Assembly (NCBI GenBank): GCA_948567375.1
Contig: OX419762.1
Span: forward strand, 4,036,001-4,100,000
Source of the DNA: Lunularia cruciata
Taxonomy: Eukaryota; Streptophyta; Marchantiopsida; Lunulariales; Lunulariaceae
Reading direction: 5' to 3'
Length of the DNA stretch: 64,000 nucleotides
The notes beneath the pieces were generated by a model. That model worked only from the letters and a program-made list of their open reading frames with translations. It did not search any database and was not told where the DNA came from. The position numbers and the translations under genes are program-made. Below are positions 44,902 through 57,400 of the stretch, in pieces (positions within the stretch are counted from its first letter, which is position 1; each line of letters begins with the position of its first letter).

Positions 44902-45600
44902 TGTCCTACACCATCATAATCAAGTGGCCTCTGTGGGTATCTTGTGGTGAAACTTGTCTCCTAAAACCCGTAGCCCTAATAGACTCCTCGTAAAGGGCCG
45001 CCCAGTCCTCGCTTGAAATTGACAAAATCTAGCAACCACCTCTTTATGCACCACACGTCCCCCTCTAGCATAGAAAAGACATCATTGAGGGAGTAATAGG
45101 AACCATGCTAACTCGTCCAAGGGATCACATGCCAACCGATCAAGTGGTAGGCAAAAAGCCCGTCTAGCCTCATCATGGAGTGTGCGGAGTAGTCTATGGC
45201 GTAGACGTGGACATGTAAAACTAGTCTCAAATAACCCCAAAATGCAACCCACTTGAGAAGCTACCATTCCCACGACTCGATTGTATCCTTAGAACGGTCA
45301 ATGACAAAATAAGAGAAGTGTGTGTAATCTCGAGTGTCACTGCCATCGATGTGGTCGCTTGCCTCACGTGGGAATCTCAAGTGTTCCAATCATAGTCCTT
45401 GTGCATCCTTCCCACATGGGTCCTTACCGCTTGTGAGGTAAAGTGTTGGTGAAACAACATGCATTGGGTATCCCAAGCCACTCTAAGTAGCCTCACATGG
45501 GGAGGTGTAACCATGGTTAACACAAAAATAACAATAATAACACATGATAATCCTCTCCATACCTCATACTTGCAAAACCACAACCCCTCACATCCCAACT

Positions 45601-46930
45601 CACATAAAAAACTACAATCTCTCCAAGCCCTAAAAATTATAAACTCTCATAATTTTCAATTTACATCTCCAAAATTTTCAAACTAAATTCAGATGGAATT
45701 TAATCATGAAAACCAAGAGATTAAAAATAAAAGTTACCAACCCATCACTCTCAATGTATAATGATCACTCTAAAAAACCAAAAAATCCTTACAACTTTAC
45801 ACTCAATTCTCCATAGTCTTCAACCTAGGCACCAATAGAACTGAAATCTAAAAATGAACAGAATAGACTATTCACCCGAGTGCTATATGCAAGAGAGCAC
45901 TCAGAAAGTATAAATCTTTCCTCTCACATCTCTCCTCTCCCGTCTCCACACTCTCCCAAAGTCCATAAATATAAATTGGGACAAGGAAGGAACAACACCG
46001 ATCCGAGTAGTCTACATTCAACCTGATATTGAGATTCAAATCGAGCACATAAAATAAGACAAAACACACATAAATTACATTCTACTCCATTAAACACTAG
46101 CAATCATAAGAACTCAAATGCACAAATTTAGGACAAAGCACACATAAAGTACACAAAAGAAATAGGTACGTCAATCTAACTAGAAAGATGGAATAGGAAG
46201 AAAGAATTAAGATCTTTGACAAACTCCGACAATTCGAGCCGTTTTGATGAATCATGTGCTCTGAAATTACTAGAAAACATGTTTCAATGGCATAGTAATG
46301 TAATGGACAGTCGCTTTGGAGAGTTGCCATTATCATCGCACCATGTGTGAAACGTTGCAGTTCCGTTATCCGATTGAAGTCGAAAATGAAATCATAGTAC
46401 CTCGACTTAACAGTTCGACATGTCGGCAGGGAGACCAAGGAGACCACTCCCCTAAAGCTTGTGTTGAGTGCCGACAGGCAACACACCTTCCCCACCTGCT
46501 TGTACAACTGTAAAGGTGCATTAGTGTCTACTTTCTCACCCGCGACATTATAGCAACTTGGGTCAAGCATTATAGCAACTGTTGTCACTCGCGTCTTCAC
46601 AACCAACAGAATGGAGCAGACAGATTCCATTGCTCCAGAGTAGATCGAGTTTTCAGGTTGTGTTTGTAGGGTACGTGTAGAAACAGTATACATTAAGTTC
46701 TTGAGTTATGATCAACTGGTACATGACGAGACTGTACCGGAATAATGAATCTGGCATGTTTCTGCAGGGTACCTCCACTTGATTGCGAGCAGAAGAGTCC
46801 TACGGTGAAGGCGCGGGACAATTAGAACAGCGGACGGAATTGATTTATCTATTTGGTACGCACCAGGAGTCTATCAAGTAATCATGATGGAGATGGTAGC
46901 AGATTAGAGTTATTTATCCATTGCTCGATA
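45601..46930. other. Spacer with one unassigned 198-residue ORF
   Basis: 45601-46090 is AT-rich 5' flank of L1 without coding signal. On the minus strand 46693-46097 is open for 198 codons (starts MYTVSTRTLQTQPENS, hydrophobic, Cys-rich C-terminus with IFLVRLTYLFLLCTLCVLC). No motif is recognised, no homologous copy is seen in the window, and the composition looks ordinary. It may be chance. 46700-46930 holds nothing I can name. Confidence 0.25.
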
Positions 46931-46999
46931 CAAATTTGACATTGCTAGCACTTAATTTGACATTGCTAGCATTTCTCAAATTTGGTGAGCATATATCCA

Positions 47000-48840
47000 T
47001 AGCAATATTGCACAACAAGAATAAGACTTACTCATGCTACACTAGACTCCTTAAGCTCTCTAAAGATGGATAAATTTGATATTTTACTAAAAATATTCTC
47101 AATGCCCACGTGCAAGTAACATAATCCAAAGCATATTCAAGGATGCTCAAATAATTCTAAGAAAAATATCTTACAATCTCTTAGAAAAACTCCAAATTGT
47201 TATGGAAAAGAAATTGCTAAAAATGAACATAATGCTAAAAGATGATAGTATTATAAGGCACAATAAGACCTCTCCAATAACAATGATGTAATGGCTCTTA
47301 ATGTCTTTTTGCCCTTCCAAAAATTCTACCAATGTCAAGCACTTGACTTATTGACATAGGAATCTACTTCTTGCTATTTTTGAGCGACTTGGAGTAACTC
47401 AACAAAACCTCTACAAGGATTATCTATTTAGAAGAAATCTCTAAGATACCCCACCAAATCCTTACAAGCCTCACTATAAAAAAAAGATTGCACATTGAGC
47501 ATAAACAAAAAGAAACCTATTAAGATATAATGACTCCTCAAGTTGATCCTCCTAGATCTATAAAATGGTACTCCTCTTGCTAAGCAATGTAAGAAGCGTA
47601 AAGATAGAATAATCTGCTTGATGAGACAAGCCATAGACAAAGGATGTAGGATTGATAGAACTCCACTAGTTTCTACAACCTAACTCAATATCGTACACCA
47701 GAATGTATATGTGTTTTACTATCATTAAAATTGTCTTATAATACAAACAACATGAATAGACTTCTTTTATAAAGTGAAGTAAAGTAACTCAATCTCTACT
47801 ATCTAATTCCCACCTCTCTATGTACATATGTATAATTCTTTCTAGTATAAAAAATATAAAATCTCAAGAGTAAGAGAAATAAGAACCACACTAAGTCATC
47901 CATAGAATCATGCATCAATTGATCAAGTGATAAGCAAAAGAATCCATTGACCTTATTGTTGAATGGAAAAAAGACTTTATAAAAATGGATATGGGAAACT
48001 TGTCAAAAAGCCTATAATATAGATTGCATGGACACTAACTAATCTCATGATTCAATTGAGATACCAAGAGTAGTCAATAAAAGGATGGACAAAGTATGCA
48101 TAATATTGACTATCAATAATATTGATATGCTTGTATGCTTCATATAAGCATCCCAAGTAGTTTAATCATAATCCTTAGGTATCTTTTACACATTACACAT
48201 TGATCATTTTTTACCTACTATACATTAAAGAGTTTGGGATGTAATCCTTGTATATATGAATTAAAGAGCTTGTGGTATATTATATATACTATATCTTATA
48301 TTTTTGAAAAGGAAATTAAACCATAGATAAAAAATGTATATCTTTAAACTTATAAAACTATAACTCATTAACAACTCAGCTTACATGAATAAATATTAAT
48401 TCATAAAATCATAAATAAGATAAGCATTCATGATACCATCTCTATAGTATTAAATCTAGGTGTCAATTGAAACAAGTTTAACACCAAATGATAATATAGA
48501 CATAACCCAACACTCTCCATTTCAAATAATATTTCAAAATCTTCAAAATAGAATTACTTATCACACTTATCCTCCTACACAATTCTTTCTATCTTCAATT
48601 TACATACAAATATGCATAAGATACATAATCCTTAATCTAAATATCAATAAAACCAAAGTTCTTTTGACAAAAAACAACTCTTTCCAAACTAATAACTTAA
48701 TATATACTTCAAATGAATTAAAGAATTTCTTCAAACACTCCACTTGCAGCTCCTCCCAATTTCTCTCTCTCCACTCAATCACTCTCTTTTAGCTTATTAC
48801 TCTCATCTTTCAACATTTAATCCAACCTCCAAGTTGTCAG
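47000..48840 (-). mobile_element. LINE-like element, copy L3 (5' part only, AT-shifted)
   Basis: Aligns by eye with 44240-45850 of L1: the segments around 47040-47140 and 44240-44330 (TCTCAATGCCCACGTGCAAG against TCTCAACATCCACTTGTAGG), the 70-residue reading 47640-47428 (SMACLIKQIILSLRFLHCL, then YLRDFF) against SMASLIDETISSLRSLHSI and HLRDCF, and the sequence up to about 48200. C and G have largely become T and A compared with L1. It lacks the RT palm and the C-terminal region. Confidence 0.6.
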
Positions 48841-48959
48841 CAAGACTTAACCAACCTTTGATGCCAAGGTGCATCATTCCTCTAGGAGAAAGGATTTCAC
48901 AAACAAGAATAGTTGAAACACATGAACATCAATTGTGCCTTATTCACAATGCCAATTGG

Positions 48960-49777
48960 ACCAAATGGGACTTGGAGATTGGTTAATTCCTATTCTAATA
49001 GAAAGAAGGTGACCATGCATGATAAGAAGAAGGATGGGGAGACCTCATCAAGCTATACAAGGAAAGACATAGGAGGTAAAATGGAGCTAAGTCCCAATAG
49101 TATTGTCAAGAGGAATCTGCACTAAAACACCTAAGATACATGAGCTATGAAAGTTGTATGGTCTACAAACAATTGGAGCATCCAAAGAAGCATCAACTAG
49201 TGTGATTTCTCTCTTCCGGATTGTGCAATCCAATGCTCTATGTAGAGCAATGGACACATGTCTAAAACATTCTATAATATAAGAGTGAGAGTGATAGTCC
49301 TTGACGTGTAGAATGATATGCCCTTATGCATTCTTTGACAAATGTGTCAAACACCACTTCCATTTCTCTATATAACTCCAAGCTAAAGGAACAAAGAGAT
49401 GACCTCACTACATATCCCTATACTTGGAGACCTTGCACATTGCAGCTCTGCTAGTTGCTTATCTAGGAGGATGCTTAATCACTCCTTCTAACATTAAATT
49501 GCATGTAGGGTTTGTAACCACAATATCCACTACTAGCACTTGATAATCTCAGACCAAATACAAGTACACCATGACTTGTGTAATCTGCAAATCATACCAA
49601 CACTCCCTCTAAGTAGGTATCCACTCTCTCATGCCATGGAAAACATTATATCCTTGATAGCATTGTGGGTAGTTATCCTCTATCCTCCAAAAAGACACCA
49701 TGTCATATGGACCATCATTGCATCTAGCATAGAACCACACTCACAAGTGAGTAATGAAGATGCATATATGTAGACCA
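48960..49777 (-). pseudogene. LINE-like element, copy L2, C-terminal part
   Basis: Aligns by eye with 42230-43029 of L1, for example AAGGATGGGGAGACCTCATC at 49031 against AGGATAGGAAGACCCCATCA at 42269, and CACTCACAAGTGAGTAATGA at 49738. Ends at GACCA (49773-49777), where copia is inserted. Resumes at 53516. No long ORF remains. Confidence 0.7.
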
Positions 49778-50069
49778 TGTAAGGAATGCAAATTTGCAAT
49801 CTAGGAAAAAATCTCAATCATTGCACGACATGGAGAAACATACACAAAATTTTATGTGGTTTGGCTAAGAATTTTGCCTACGTCCATAGCTACATTGTTT
49901 TTGACATTAGGGTACTCTATCACAAGGATTACAAATGCGCCACTATGCTCATATGAGTTCTCACTAAAAAAAATATTTTTTTAGGGTGTTGAATCGGGCT
50001 CTACTACCAGACCTTTTATGGGAAGCCTATGAGAGGATCATGAACTAAAGACTCCAATCAGACTCCACA
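49778..50069 (-). repeat. Copia 3' LTR
   Basis: 292 bp. The partner of the LTR at 53192-53508, slightly shorter because of a small deletion near the palindrome. TSD-like GACCA lies immediately to its left. Confidence 0.75.
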
Positions 50070-50289
50070 CTCAAAAATCTTCTACGTGGAGTCTCACATC
50101 ATCTCTCTACTTGATGATCATAGTCTTTTGTAAATCTACTAAACTTTGGTACACCCAAATGATTCCACTAGTATATCACAATTTTCAACAATAAACTCAA
50201 AGGCCAATTGAAGTTATGCACTACTTAAGCTTCTCAATCATGACTACATTGGTGAACACATCTATAGGGTTGTTAATCCCTACAATTTT

Positions 50290-51670
50290 CATCAAGGTTA
50301 GAACTCCACCATCTATCAACTCACAAATGAAATGATATCTTAGTTGAATTTGTCCTAAAATTGGATTCTTTGCAGGGCTAATTATACTTTGACTATCATT
50401 GTGAAGTACATTGTCAACATATCCTTTGCTTAGTTCTACCTAGAAGTTATTCAACCAAATCATCGCCTTAAAAGCCTTTGAGATAGCCATGTACTCAACT
50501 TGTATGGTGGAAAGCACAACTAACAACTATACCATCTAGATTAAAAACATACAATGTGGTACTCTTTCTATCATCCAAGCCTCCTCCCTAGTCTACATCC
50601 TTGAAGCCCTTTAAAATGGCATCTTTTTTCTTGAAACAAAGTGCTCTATTTGAAGTGCCTTTCAAGTAATGTAAAAGTCACTTTATCACTTCCGAATGCT
50701 CTCTTCTTGGATTTAACATGAATCTGCTTATAATTCCTATAGCATGAGAAATGTCTGGCCTAGTGCATACCATCACATACATCAAACTGCCAACTACTGA
50801 TATATAAGGAACTTTGCTCATGTACTCTATGTTTGCATCTATCTTTGGTGATTGCTCCCTAGAAAGCTTGAAGTGACTTCCCAAGGGAGTGGTCCAGATT
50901 GTAGCATTTTTAAATCAAAATTGCCCATCAACCTATGAATGTAGCTCTCTTGAGACAACTTCAAAGTACTTACATATCTATTTCTACTAATCTTCATCTC
51001 AAGTACCTCTTGTGTAGGAGCCAAATCTTTCATCTTAAAGACATCAAACAATTTGCTTTCTTGTTGACCTCCTTCATGTTGGACACAATGATCAACATAA
51101 AGCAACAAAATGATGTACAAATTAGAAAATGACTTAATATAGCAGCAATGATCTATCTCACATTTGGTGTAACCATTTTTAGCCATAAAACCATCAAATT
51201 TCAAGTACCAATGCAAAGGTGCCTACTTCAAACCATGAAGACTCTTCTTCAACTTGCAGACCATGTCCTCTCTATCAATGACCTGAAACCCCTCTGGCTA
51301 TGCCATATAGATGTCCTTCTCAAGGTCTCCATATAGAAATGTTATTTTCATATCTAGTTGCTCTAGATGCAAACCCTTTGAAGTCACAAGACCCAAGACC
51401 AATCTGATAGTAGTCATCTTAACTACAAGAGAGAAGATCTTGTTGTAGTCTATAGCTTTTTTATACTAAAAGCCTTTTCCTACTAGTCTTGCCTTGTACC
51501 ACTTGCTTCCACCATATTATTCTTTGACCTTGTACATCCATTTGTTCTACAATGCTTTCTTTCCTTTTGGCAACTTAATCAATGACTAAGTCCCGTTCTT
51601 TTCCAAGGATGACATCTCTTCCTTCATTGCAAACTTCCACTATATTGAGTCATCCATTTGCATTGCCTCC
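50290..51670 (-). pseudogene. Copia reverse transcriptase and RNase H
   Basis: RT: readable W-K-F-A-M-K-E-E-M near 51640, NKWMYKVK near 51540, LDMKITFLYGDLEKDIYM near 51330, LKKSLHGLK near 51250, then 51216-50839 (WYLKFDGFMAKNGYTKCEID, ILLLYVDHCVQ at the Y-V-D-D site, where the second Asp is His). 50884-50678 gives VPYISVVGSLMYVMVCTRPD, the conserved end of copia RT/connection. RNase H near 50510-50290: VVLSTIQVEYMAISKAFKAM and DSQS. Loss of the second catalytic Asp plus stops show it is dead. Confidence 0.85.
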
Positions 51671-52315
51671 AAGTAGCACTTAGGTTCACTATTTTTTGTC
51701 AAAAGTAGGTAATACATGGATGGAGAATATCTCTCTACTCGTCTTTGCACTCTAGTGGATCAGTTATAATCAGTTAAATCAGTTATAACCATGACTAGAT
51801 CTACCATGTTATCCCTATTTTCTATAAACCTCTTGTTTCTTGCAACATTGCTTTTTGAAATATCTTTCAAGACTGCCTCTTCTTTTTGTTCCATTGTAAC
51901 TTTGGACTCTTCTACAAGCCTATATTTATACATAGCAATCTCATGAAAAATGAAATCTCTACTTTTAAGTACCTTTTTGTTATCTTCATCCCAAAAATCT
52001 TCATATAATCTGATTTATATATAATGTATATTCCACTCCCTCTAAACTTCTAAAAGCATATTGCTCCTACATACCTTCTACTATTCCCTTTTGAAAGATG
52101 TGTGATATCCTTCCACATCTAATTGATCTATAGAAATCAGAGTTCTCTTAAGTCCAAGGATGTATCTAATGTCTATCAATATCCATATAGTTCCTTGAGA
52201 GGTTTTTAAGTTCCCGTCACTCTTCCTTTCAATAATAGGGGTTTATCTTTAGCAAGATGAACCTTTCTAAGGTTTCTAAGAGCAAAATTGTGCATCACAC
52301 TTTGCATAGAGTAGA

Positions 52316-52522
52316 CTAAAATGATGCACCATAGTCCATAATCCAAGATTCTATTGTACACTCTACACAATAGACAAGTGCATCATCTTGCCCTATTGCT
52401 AAATTCTCCAAATTCTCTTCCTTCTTATTTGATAAATTTTTACATTGATTTTTGAAGTGACAAGCCTTGTTGCAATTCCAACATACAATTGCAACATATT
52501 TTCCTTGAGTACTTCCTTGCAT
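52316..52522 (-). pseudogene. Copia Gag zinc knuckle and protease start
   Basis: 68-aa stretch with CWNCNKACHFKNQC, the CX2CX4HX4C knuckle with an unusual Ala before the second Cys-His spacing, then an acidic linker and WIMDYGASF. In active copia elements the last motif reads W-x-x-D-S-G-A-S/T; here it is D-Y-G. Confidence 0.8.
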
Positions 52523-53191
52523 TCTATTGACTCACCTCTCTTTATTAACTTGGATCTGCCACTCCCTTGATTTTGACCTTGTTGAAACTTTCTACTTCTG
52601 CTTTCAAGATATAACTATACACTTTACAATTCTATAGAATTGCATTTATGTATGTCATCTTTGAGAATTAAGTCATGAATGCTATCAAAACTTAAATCAT
52701 TTTGATTCATATGAACTACTCACTATTGTTACTATTGTTCCCCAAATATCAGGCAAAGATTATAACAATAGCAAAGCTTGAACCTAATCATCAAAATAAT
52801 CCTCACATATTCTACTCTCAATATGATAGAATTAAATTCATTCACATGATCCTAGATCGATGCATCTTTTTTCATCCTTGTATTGACTAATTGGTGAATC
52901 AAATATACCTATCTATACATATTTGATAATGCTCTAATCAATTGATGAGTGGTCTTTTGATTGACAATGTTGTACGCAACATAATTTGCAAATGTCAATC
53001 AGACCAAACCTAAAGCATGTCAATCTCTTCCATCTTTCTAGCTTTTCTACCTCAAGAGGTAGGTGCAACTTCTTTTGATACAAATAATCTTAATTTTCAT
53101 CTTCCAAAATCCAAAATCAAACTTGTAGATTTTGACTTCCTTTCTTCTGCCATCACTTCCACTCTTCTCCAAACCAGGCTCTAATACCAAT

Positions 53192-53508
53192 TGTAAGGAA
53201 TGCAAATCTGCAATCTGCAAATGGTTGAGATTGTTAGAAACAATCTCAACCATTGCATGACATGAAGAAACATATACAAAGATCTTATGTGGTTTGGCCA
53301 AGAATTGCTTATGTCCTTAGCTGAGTTGGTGTAGATATTAGGGTACTCTATCACACAAATTACAAATGCACCACTACACGCACATGAGTTCTCACCACAA
53401 TAGAAAATGAAATAAACAAATTTAAGCAAGACCCACTAGGGGCCTCCCAAACCCCTTTTGGGAAGCCTATGAGGGGATCATGAATAAAGACCCCAATCAA
53501 ACTTCACA
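53192..53508 (-). repeat. Copia 5' LTR
   Basis: 317 bp. Its partner is the 292-bp 3' LTR at 49778-50069, with which it shares AAGGAATGCAAAT, ATTGCATGACATG, TTATGTGGTTTGGC and GGGAAGCCTATGAG. A short palindrome (GGTTGAGATTGTTAGAAACA and its complement) at 53221-53260 is absent from the other LTR. Confidence 0.8.
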
Positions 53509-53515
53509 GTCAATA

Positions 53516-54440
53516 GACCAAACCTAGGTAGCACCTCATCATTGTGGAGAAAGTAGTTGGTGTGAATTGGAATGCCCTAATGCAATGTGAAGCTAGGATC
53601 CAAGAGCTTGCACCCTTGCCAAAGCAAGAGCAAAGGCGTGCTCTAGTAGCACAAGAATGGACAAGTCAACTAAGAGATAATGTAATGTATATTGAAATTG
53701 TTGATCCATCAAGGAATATTGTAAGCCTCTAGTTCAATCTAACGGTATGGAAGCAAAGTGTGGAAGGTCCTCTCGTGCTTGTGGAGATATACCATCTCTC
53801 ATCTACCACAATGACCTCCAAAGAGAATATAAATGCATCTGCCACCTTGGTCACATACATCTCCAAGAATGGCCTATTAGCAACCACAAAATGGGAGGAA
53901 AGTAGAGTGCAAAGAGAGCATAACTACTCAAAAATGCTATAGATTTTGTCTATTCCATAGATAATAAGTCTACCCCTTTGCACGAGATTGGTAGAGATGT
54001 TATTCTAGATGCAAAATCCACTATCACAAACTCAAATATCCTTGGTCCAATGATATCACCAAAGACACCTATAATCCTCCTATCAAACGTTCTCAAATGT
54101 GATAAGAAGTTCACAAAAGGGGGAACCATGCAAAGAAGGTAGGTTAGTTTACGAGCAAAACTAGAGTAGAGTATCCCAAATGTCACCTATGGATCTCCTA
54201 GTAGAGAGAGGTCATCCACATGAATAATATCTTTTGCAATGGCTGCATCTAGGAACAAAATCTTCCGATTTTATTGGCATTCCAAGAATACATAGGTGAT
54301 TATAACATGTGATACACACCTCTGGAAACTAGAGGTGAAGAGGAATACCTAGAGAGGACCATGCTTTACACTTTGACACCTTGATCTCTGTCCTGTTTTA
54401 ATATCCATTCAACTTTACTATTTCAGTGAGTTTATGCAAT
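53516..54440 (-). pseudogene. LINE-like element, copy L2, RT thumb part
   Basis: Continuation of L2 after the copia insertion. The region after GACCA (53516) aligns with 43025-43960 of L1: GAGAAAGTAG, AATGCCCTAATGCA, TAGGATCCAAGAGC. Minus-strand 54186-53950 (78 aa) reads FLSHLRTFDRRIIGVFGDII, the counterpart of FISRLRAFDRRIMRVFGDII at 43640-43580. Ends near 54440, before the RT palm. Confidence 0.7.
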
Positions 54441-57400
54441 CACTCATTGAAGTGCTTGCTTGATTGACCTACATGGTACACTACCGGAGCACCGATAGTC
54501 AATGTCATAAACTATTGTTACCTTCGTGACATTTGATGTACAACATATTGTTTAAGAAATTGAAACACCAAACGAATTGGAACTCAAAATATACAGTAGT
54601 TGTGGATTACAGGATTTATTTCAGGCAAATGGACTAATTTGTTTCCCAATCCGAGGGATCACTTTGCAAGCTCTCTACACCCCGCTGAGTTAAAGGTAAG
54701 AGCTGGACTTGCTCATCCTCACGTTGATGTACCTGTAGACCAAGAAAGTTTATTTAGGATGGTTTCTCGGGTCGCTGGCAAGCTTGTATGATTCAGCTGT
54801 GTTATATACCAGTCTATTCAAGGCTCTTCTTCTACATTAACAATTGAACTTGTTATTACACACAACGTGCCACAGTTCTCTTCTCGTTACATCACTGCAA
54901 TACTAATGTAAATGCTGACTGTATTTTCAACCTTCCATGACCCTTCGCAGCGTTGAGGGCAAGATAACTTGGAAGCAACCGATTACAGAGCTTTTACAGG
55001 GTTCGTAGCTCTCCAAAGTTCGGATCTACTTCTGCTTTAGTTTCTTATCCAAATCTTTAAATTTCCTGCATCTGTGGAGCGTGTGTTGAAAAATCGAGCC
55101 CCTGGGTTTGAAACTCTCCGTTGCTCAACAATCACTCTAACTCAAACTTCAAGTTTACGCCTTAAACTGCATTGTTGGAAAGCACGATGCCACTACACCC
55201 GCATTTGCTTCAACTAATCCAGTCTTTGCCAGTAGGGCTTTCAATTGCTGAGTGCTGCCAGTCTCTCGAATCATCGAGCAGAGTTGCATTCCTTGTGGTC
55301 GATGCTGACTTCCCACTCCACGAGCTTGCCACAAATCCAACTTAGACGACTGGTACTATCCGATGTGCGATTGGTTCTCGGATGTCGACTTCCCTTCACC
55401 GACTTTGTCACACTCGTACGTTGATAAATCCTCAACTTTAGATCCACCACAAGAGTGGTTGAAGAAATATCTATGAACCCACAACCGTAAATATTGTGTG
55501 TCCTTTAGATCCAGGAGCTTTTCTTCTTCACTCATTCAGAATGACCGAGGCAATCCGGATAAATGTGGGGTGTCTAAATGTCCTCTGGAGTTGAGAATTG
55601 ACTGCTCAACTTTACCAAGTGTTTGACAGATATGCCAGACCGTACAGAGCACAGTAACTTTATGGGCACTACTGTACGCCACAGGAGGGCTAGGGAACTG
55701 TCATCTCTTGACCAAACCCTAGGAACTGGGTATTGAATAGTTATTTTCTAGTCAGCAAAGTCACCCTAGATTGTATTCAGGAGAGCCTACATCCCCACAA
55801 AGACAGACAATGAAGGATTTGCTAATTGGAGTGACCTGGAAAGAGGATTACTTTGTGTTGTCTGTTTCTAAGAAGCGCTTTGAAGGCGAATTCTTTCGGT
55901 CAATCCGATACTGTAGATTATATAACCTGCATGAAAGTGGTCTGCTAAAGTCGTAATTAAAAGTCCAACAAATATATTCTTGTAGTATTTGGTCAGATGG
56001 TTCCGCTATCCATTGGTTGCACGTGATTCCGTCTTTCTTATGATAAAGTAGTGTGGTACATGTGTGAAAGCTTGTGAGAAATCGTATTCAAAAAGAACAG
56101 AGGTAAAGAAGGTGCCCAAGAGGAGTATCAACAATGAAAAGCTGACGACAGATCAGTCATAAGAGGAATTGAGATTTGGTTTGCATATGAGACTTAAATG
56201 ATGGCGTTCCAGTAGAGGGCGTTTGATAATCCTTGAATAGAAAAGCACGACGAAGTTTATCTTCAGTATCTCCAAAACAGTGATGAAGGTGTCTCTTGCA
56301 TTTCAGATTTTACCCTTTTCGTCTCTCCCTTGTACGGCTTGATGGGGGTCTTCCTATCCTTCGTTTTTTCTACGCGGTCGCCTTCTTTCATTTCAGATTT
56401 CGTCTTACTTTATCTTGAAGAGGTAAAGTCTGCACTAGAATGTAGCCATCTCCAAAGGGGGAAAATTGCATCTTGGACACTGTCCAAAGTTTGTACAGTA
56501 CCTCGTGTCGCAGTCATTCACTGTCTGGAAAAACTCGTGAACTTGATCAACCTATGTACGTGTGGATTGTAAAAGTACAGGATTCGTCAATTGCATCATC
56601 TTCGAGTCAGTACCAAGAAGCCTGCTGGTGTACTTCAAGGTTGGATTGGAGACCATCAATTCAATACAGTAATGCGCTTTCCGACCATCCACTGTCTTGG
56701 GTCTTTTAGGGTCTGGTGCATCCATTGCACTCCCAAAAGGAGGAATCCTTCGAATTCTGTATGCGTACAGTGCATGAACTCAACTGCTGCAGGCAATTCA
56801 TGAGGCTGCAGCGGCAGGACAGCCGGTAGGTACGTACACCAGATGATTCTCATCAGCGTGGGAAAATTCCTATCTCTCTAGAACGCACCGGCAACTACTG
56901 AAAAACTAGAAGTTACTTATCCGCAACTACTGTTGTTGTATTCTCTTCTTTCATACGTAAATCTAAGCAAGGACAACTGTACCTCATGGTTGCCTCCCGG
57001 TACTCGTGACGTACTGAGGAGATTGAGGAACAATGAACAACCAGAGTAGGAGAGTAAGGGAATCTGCAGTAATGGATTGCACGGAGTGCTGGAGTGTGCA
57101 CCTCCCTGCGCTGCGCTGCAGTGTCACAAGGGAAGGGTGGAAAGGATGGGATGCATGACTTCTGACAGGCAGCGCTGAATAAGTGGCGGCGGGCTGTGAT
57201 CTTGCTGCTCTCATGCTAACCACGGTATGTATGGTCTTGCTACTGCGGTTCGGTGGTGGTATGCTGATTCATCCATGCATCCAATCCATCCAATGCTTAT
57301 TCTACAAACAGTAGATTCGTCGCCACATATCCCAGTTGGATATTGCACGGTCGACTACTGGGAATCGGTAGCAGCTGCAACGCAGCTTCCCCGTAGAAAG

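Larger units (their letters stand above)
42290..45600 (-). mobile_element. LINE-like non-LTR retrotransposon, copy L1
   Basis: Minus-strand RT element in several frames. From 5' to 3': 45273-45082 and 44901-44596 (upstream region ending in LSRLVYEHLRDCFQADDPSSGF, like the G-x-S-x-x-YEHLR start of many LINE RTs); RT motif A at 44308 (MDVENAFNSISW); motif B near 44130; motif C L-T-D-D-I-H-I-V-G-P with the two Asp codons at 44006-44011; thumb-like 43957-43718 (KCRAWSPL, LRVLGVLV). Next come 43660-43451 (FDRRIMRVFGDIIGP), a C-C-H-C knuckle at 43000-42960 (CECG, then HMTRC), and a tail resembling the restriction-like endonuclease region (ADLHLVQDDQVTIVDVVVTN). The family lacks LTRs. Many frameshifts. 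Confidence 0.75.
49778..53508 (-). mobile_element. Ty1/copia element inserted in LINE copy L2
   Basis: Minus strand. 5' LTR 53508-53192, 3' LTR 50069-49778; both begin TGTG-A/G-AGT-T/C-TGATTGG and end CCTTACA on the minus strand. PBS at 53190-53178 (TGGTATTAGAGCC, tRNA-Met type). Internal order gag zinc knuckle, protease, RT, RNase H is normal for copia, but only about 3.1 kb long. The integrase core between 52300 and 51660 is missing or unrecognisable. GACCA occurs at 49773-49777 and 53516-53520, seven bases beyond the recognisable LTR end. The L1 paralogue has a single GACCA at 43025-43029, the empty site. Confidence 0.85.

Noticed and set aside
46097-46693. 198-codon minus-strand ORF as a host gene
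   Set aside because: No motif, no conserved copy, unremarkable composition; kept only as part of the spacer description.
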